Positions 59,429 through 64,000 of a stretch of 64,000 bases of DNA are shown piece by piece (position 1 is the first letter of the stretch; each line of letters begins with the position of its first letter). This DNA comes from Ischnura elegans (lineage: Eukaryota > Arthropoda > Insecta > Odonata > Coenagrionidae). Location of the stretch: assembly GCF_921293095.1 (NCBI RefSeq), contig NC_060254.1, forward strand, positions 107,160,917-107,224,916. The letters run 5' to 3'. The notes beneath the pieces were generated by a model, which saw only the letters and a list, made by a program, of their open reading frames with translations, was not told the origin of the DNA and did no database searches. The position numbers were made by a program, and so were the translations under genes.

Positions 59429-61651
59429 ATTTTTGCATGCATTGAACCTTTCCTCGATAATTACAAAACTCTGCGATTCGTACTCCTTGGATTAATTTTA
59501 TGGGTAATTTTGGACCTCATATGGTCCATTACTATCTAACCATACCTACTTACACCTTTCCATTTCCAGTTATTATATGTTGACTTTTTCCTTTTTTAAC
59601 CATTTTGCTGATTTAAAATTGATGGGTGAAACTGCAATGCCTAATACATGAGTATGCTACCTACGGTTTCGAAATAACATGTATTCAAATTTGCGCAACA
59701 AATATTTACTTCGAGTTAATATAGTAACTGATGTTCCATATTTTTATTACATTCATCTTTAAGAGATACGTTGACGACGATAGCATCGTACTTTTCAGAC
59801 AGCCGGTAATATCATCTCCATTGTTGACAGAAAGAAAGAAATCCCGTATTTTGAGCTAAGTTAAAGGTAATCACATGAATGCTACTGACTGTGAACCATA
59901 TAATTGTTAAACACCATTGACAGTTAGAGTCTTGGAAGGGAGACGTCGAAATATTGGTAGATTCATCTTGAATGTAGTGAAATAAATAGAGTGGCAATCT
60001 TCAGTCGATTTAAATAGAATTGCAGACCGTTCCTTGCCTTCATGAAGTATTGTTAATGTGACGAAAAACATCGCAGGGCACAAACGCCTAATTTGCTCCT
60101 GGTTATTCTCCCAAATAGTGTTGGCACTGCAATATACGTTTTCTTGATAAGATAGGAATGAAAGGTTTTCTGTTCTATCACGATATCAATTCCCTGCGAG
60201 GCCGGTCCCTATTTTTTTTGCTAAATATTTGCGCTACAGCTAGAACCTAAATAAAAGTGTTGTTAACCGATTTAAAAATAATATTTCGAACCAAAAGCAA
60301 ATACATAAGCTTTGCTGTTAAAGAGTTAACAGACAACACAAAGGGAGTTGAGGGTTTCACAAATCTTTAACTTGCAACGAACCATGTGCCTCTTCCCTGC
60401 AAATATGAATATTATCCTTTCCCGTGAAAATATTGTTGGAACTATAGCGTAGAGAATGGATGCGTGGATGAGTTTCACGGTTTATTTCGTGGTCTACGGG
60501 GGTGGGAAGTGTGTGAGACTGATGGGAAGTATACAATTCCGAATAGTTTTCATTACTAGCGGTTTGTACCCACTGGTTTGAAATGCGGTCGGAATAAGTG
60601 TATTTCAGAATTCTCATCTCGTCGACTGCTTATGAGGGGAGATATCGTCGAAGGAATGAAATATTTCAAATACTCATAATCCCATCACTTTCTAACCGCT
60701 TGGAATCAACAGCTTGTAATCATAGCTCAGCAGAATATTTCCAATCAGGGGTCTCGTTCAGCCGATACTACCATCGAGTGATTGATCACACTCCGAGTCC
60801 TGTACGATGCAAAAACTCACAACATTTTTACATAGCTTTAATTACCATAGAGCATTCAGCAGAAATTTTACACCGGTTTGTGCTGGGTAAACGAGAAAAT
60901 TGTCAAGCAAAACCCCGGGGGTGAATTTTTCCTGCCATTATTTTTAGACAATCTATTGATGCTGCATGCAGCTCGCGACGCGTCGTAGAGATTCGAGGAT
61001 TTGGTCAAAAACAAAATATCACCCATACATTGACTAAACATCATTTTAATGAGGATGGCTACTATATGGATTACTAACTCCGAACACTGGACTATTCTTG
61101 AACTATTAATGTCAAAAGTCAATCCCCGAGAATGAGCTAAAACATGATTATGTCCATTTTGGGAAGGATCACTATTATTTTTGACGGCGCTAGCACCTTT
61201 AGGCACCAGAAATAAAATTCCTTTAAATACGAGATTCGAAATGGGATCTCGGTTCTGTTAAGCAATCGCTGGACTACTTTAGGTTACTGTAAACACTTTT
61301 TAAGAAATTCGCAAGCGGTTTTTTCACTTTTACCGTATACTGGGACAGAGAGCCTTCCCGACATAGTCGACCCGTTCCAAACGATTCCGTAGGCAGTGTA
61401 TGTATGTATACGAAGAGCGTCATTCCATTCCCATCCATTGCATTCCCAATTAAAAGGCGACCGTTTGGATTCGATCGATATCAAGCGCTAGCCAAAGATG
61501 GCCACAGGTGCAGCGTAAAGTCCATTCCTGACCAAAGTCATTCGGCTCACCTTAGCATATTGCACATTTTCTGGAATACGAATGACCCAATCTTCGACTT
61601 ACAGTCACATCCAAAGCGCCAAAATGACATTTTTGCGATCACGTGCATAGT
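59429..61651. other. Intergenic sequence, no gene seen
   Basis: No delimited element, RNA gene or recognisable coding segment. Confidence 0.45.
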
Positions 61652-62109
61652 TAGAGATACGTGAAAATCGCACTTTCAATAACAGTTTATCGCATTTCGT
61701 AGCGTCTATTTTTTATTTTCATAATGTGGTAGATTACGATAAATGTAGTAAAACACAGTTATATGACAAAATACAGAATATTTTAAATAATTGTGTTGTA
61801 GAACAATAATAAATTAAGGAATAAGACAGAAAGTGGCGGAGGTGTAGCTTGCCCGCGCCCACTTGTAGTTCGCGGCCACGCAGAGTCCCAGCCAACTAGT
61901 AGCTGGCCAGTCGCTCCCATGCTTTAAGCGGTGAGTGTCGGCGGAGCATTTAAACTGCTCTCGGCGTAAAACGTACGAATTTTGCCGTCGAAAAGGCAAA
62001 TTTGCGTAAAAATATCATAAAATTCCAGTCATCGCGTCTCTCTCGCATTTATTTGCTCACCTCGCATCTATATCGCATTTATCGCATTTGCGATTTTCAC
62101 GCATCTCAA
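61652..62109. mobile_element. hAT MITE, TAGAGATGCG family, copy 2
   Basis: TAGAGATACGTGAAAATCGC at the left and TTTTCACGCATCTCAA at the right. It is full-length similar to 12345-12815 in the opposite orientation, including the GCGGCCACG-like centre. The flanking octamers do not match well, so the duplication has decayed or the ends have been altered. Confidence 0.88.
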
Positions 62110-63098
62110 CTAATTGTAGATTTACCGCACTAAGGAAGAATGCATTGCGGTGCTGAGGTAAGCAAGTCGGAGTTGAGTACGTCAACTATTGTCAGGACAA
62201 GCATTCACACAGCTAATTCGGCAAACTATCGTTGGGACGATCGCTCGAGCAATCGTAATGTGAACGAGGCATTAGCGCTTCGAGGGGAGTCGAACGTATT
62301 CATGAACTGCAATCTGCAACAGCCAATTGGACTGAGGATGGAGTGCACATGAATAGACGGCCGCTTAGGATTGCTTCGAAATCATTTGATGATCACCGTT
62401 AACATCTGCCAACAGCAGAGGACCGCTTTCATTTATAATTTTTCAAGAGTATAGAATAAATTAAGCCATAGTCAAGTTTTACCCGTACCTAAACTTTGAC
62501 ATTATAAGTTATACATTTTAAATATTATCTCACATGAATGTTTTATATTCAAGGAACAGGAAAATGTTGAAAATGCGTCTTTTGCTTCGCTTGAAAATTT
62601 CAAGATGATATCGTAAGTTTTATGTGAGTAAACCGTCAAAAAAATCCGGTTGAGAGGAAGGTATGCGTTGTTCCCTTTAAGTTAAATCACTCCAAAGTAT
62701 GTTACATACACAAATTAATTACCCATTAGGATTGACGATCGAATTAGCTTCACAGGTAAAAATTTGCGTGTATTGAATGTTTGCTATCATCCTACTGCAG
62801 AACTATGAAAGCAAACTGCCGCAACGAGAGGTATAGAACTTTTACTGATCCGTTTCTTAGACGCGTAGATTTCTTTTCCGGAGTTTGCGTCCATCAATTC
62901 CATTTTAGGCCAAGATATTTTTCATTCGAGGTGAATTCTTTGATTAGTCACGGTTAGAATTGTCGAAACACGGTATCAAACCGCATAAAAAATGAATATA
63001 ACACTGCACATTTGAAAGATTCACATTATTTTTCCTGTGGATTCAAAATTGACCAAATCCCTTCACACCAGTTTTAGCAGGTGATATCCGCGTTAATA
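62110..63098. other. Intergenic sequence, no gene seen
   Basis: No feature recognised. Confidence 0.45.
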
Positions 63099-63700
63099 CA
63101 GTAGATTCCGTTTGATGGATCCACCAGTAACTTGGGGCAGTCGCTTAATTGGGGCAGGTCTTGAAGAACAGAACCCAAAAGAGGAAAATCCCAGAGTATT
63201 CTCCGCTTACTTGGGACAGAAGCCGTTCATGGGTCGGCCATGGATTGGACCATGAGTCGGCGACATACACTCTGTACTAGCGACGAAATTAATTTTTTGT
63301 TCATTTCAGAATACTATTTTTTATATTTTCCTCATTTGATTTACACTTATTTTTCACAAATGTTTCTATTCTTGCCCTTTTTTGAAAGCTCTTGTTGTTT
63401 TAATATCCGCAATATGATAGGACTTTTCTTTAATAGGACTTAAAGACATTTGGCGTCGCCCGAGGCTGTGAAAAATATTTTTAACTAAATTGCTATAATT
63501 CTTAAAAATTATAATAATTTAATTAAACTCGCTGATATATTAATCAAAGTAACAGTTTAATAAACCTACGTTGCATCATAAACATTCTTTAGTCTTCTTT
63601 CTACCATTTCAAAGTTTTTTTATGCCCATATACGAGAGAGTCCGCCTAATTGGGACAGCCGCTTAATTGGGGCAAAGTGAACAAGTCCCGATATGTCCCA
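63099..63700. repeat. Repeat with CTTAATTGGGGCAG motifs, possibly pogo/Tigger-related
   Basis: Begins CAGTAGATTCCG directly after TA, which resembles pogo/Tigger termini. GCTTAATTGGGGCA or close variants occur at both sides (about 63120-63155 and 63645-63677), in direct and not inverted orientation. The right terminus was not found; the AGGGT MITE copy 5 starts immediately after. No transposase ORF. Confidence 0.4.
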
Positions 63701-63702
63701 AT

Positions 63703-64000
63703 AGGGTAGTTTCCTTCATGAAAGAAAACGAAAGGCTTTGATTGCGATTCGTTACCCACCAATAGTGTATTCATAATATACAAATTATTTGGTTTTAGAA
63801 ATCCCAGTTTAGACGAATGTTAATGATCAATTTTAACCGCATTTGAAAAAGACCAAATTGGCACCCATGCGATGCCACTTCACGTGACGTCACAGGGACC
63901 TAGTTTCTATACGTATAGATAGGAGTTATACATCGCCTGAGATTACTAATGCATGCATGAGGCACAGAGCTCAGGGAAACAGGTCTTAATAATCACTTAT
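63703..64000 (+). mobile_element. AGGGT-ended MITE, copy 5 (cut by the window end)
   Basis: Left end AGGGTAGTTTCCTTCATG with AT at 63701-63702. Follows copy 2 base for base in order up to AATAATCACTTAT at the end of the window. It contains a perfect TGACGTCA at 63885-63892. Confidence 0.93.

Noticed and set aside
1..64000. CRISPR arrays, bacterial operons or phage
   Set aside because: No spaced direct repeats of CRISPR type, no ribosome binding sites, and introns, SINE, LINEs and NUMT show that the DNA is eukaryotic.

Overview
This window is AT-rich animal DNA, most likely from an arthropod. The evidence is a mitochondrial 16S rRNA fragment of arthropod type inserted in nuclear DNA, a tRNA-derived SINE, insect-style LINE remnants and very many short DNA transposons. 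There is no prokaryotic gene organisation: no operons, no ribosome binding sites, and no ORF above 250 codons. I found no ORF that I can defend as a host protein-coding gene. Nearly all short ORFs look like chance openings. The species cannot be fixed from sequence alone.

The best structured locus is a nearly complete DNA transposon of about 5 kb at 31944-36994. It has inverted termini beginning TAGGGTGTCCC and a perfect 8-bp target duplication (CTTACCAT). It carries a decayed transposase-like gene on the minus strand with a canonical 91-bp intron, one frameshift and one in-frame stop. A second, non-autonomous element (33334-34885) is inserted exactly inside the coding sequence. Removing it together with one copy of the AT duplication restores the reading frame.

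The same AT-flanked, AGGGT-ended class occurs as five copies of a roughly 0.7-kb MITE (748-1479, 26870-27538, 52419-53078, 58966-59428, 63703-64000+). Four of the five copies, and the nested element, carry at least one perfect TGACGTCA palindrome (CRE/ATF core). This is the most unusual recurring signal in the window; the fourth copy keeps only one of its two sites.

Many smaller hAT-type non-autonomous elements can be delimited by 8-bp duplications: 4682-5929, 6327-6529, 9298-9542, 10334-10496, 12345-12815, 15017-15172, 15993-16251, 28700-29166 and 38323-38635. Two unrelated 5'-truncated LINE copies are exactly delimited by 13-bp and 16-bp target duplications (16584-17810 and 42447-43052). 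Several foldback structures are present. The largest, at 40729-41308, has arms of about 265 bp and would form a long double-stranded hairpin if transcribed. A 930-bp unclassified repeat occurs twice in opposite orientation (24631-25560 and 56497-57426).

Region by region: 1-16 kb is intergenic DNA with MITEs and the 16S NUMT; 16.5-18.5 kb holds a LINE and small elements; 18.5-31 kb is mostly unique sequence with a SINE and foldbacks; 32-37 kb is the autonomous-type transposon; 37-46 kb holds a MITE pair, the long foldback and the second LINE; 46-64 kb is mostly unique sequence with a CpG/GAGA-rich patch near 49 kb (a possible promoter or first exon) and further MITEs. The window reads as an intergenic or intronic stretch shaped by nested transposition.
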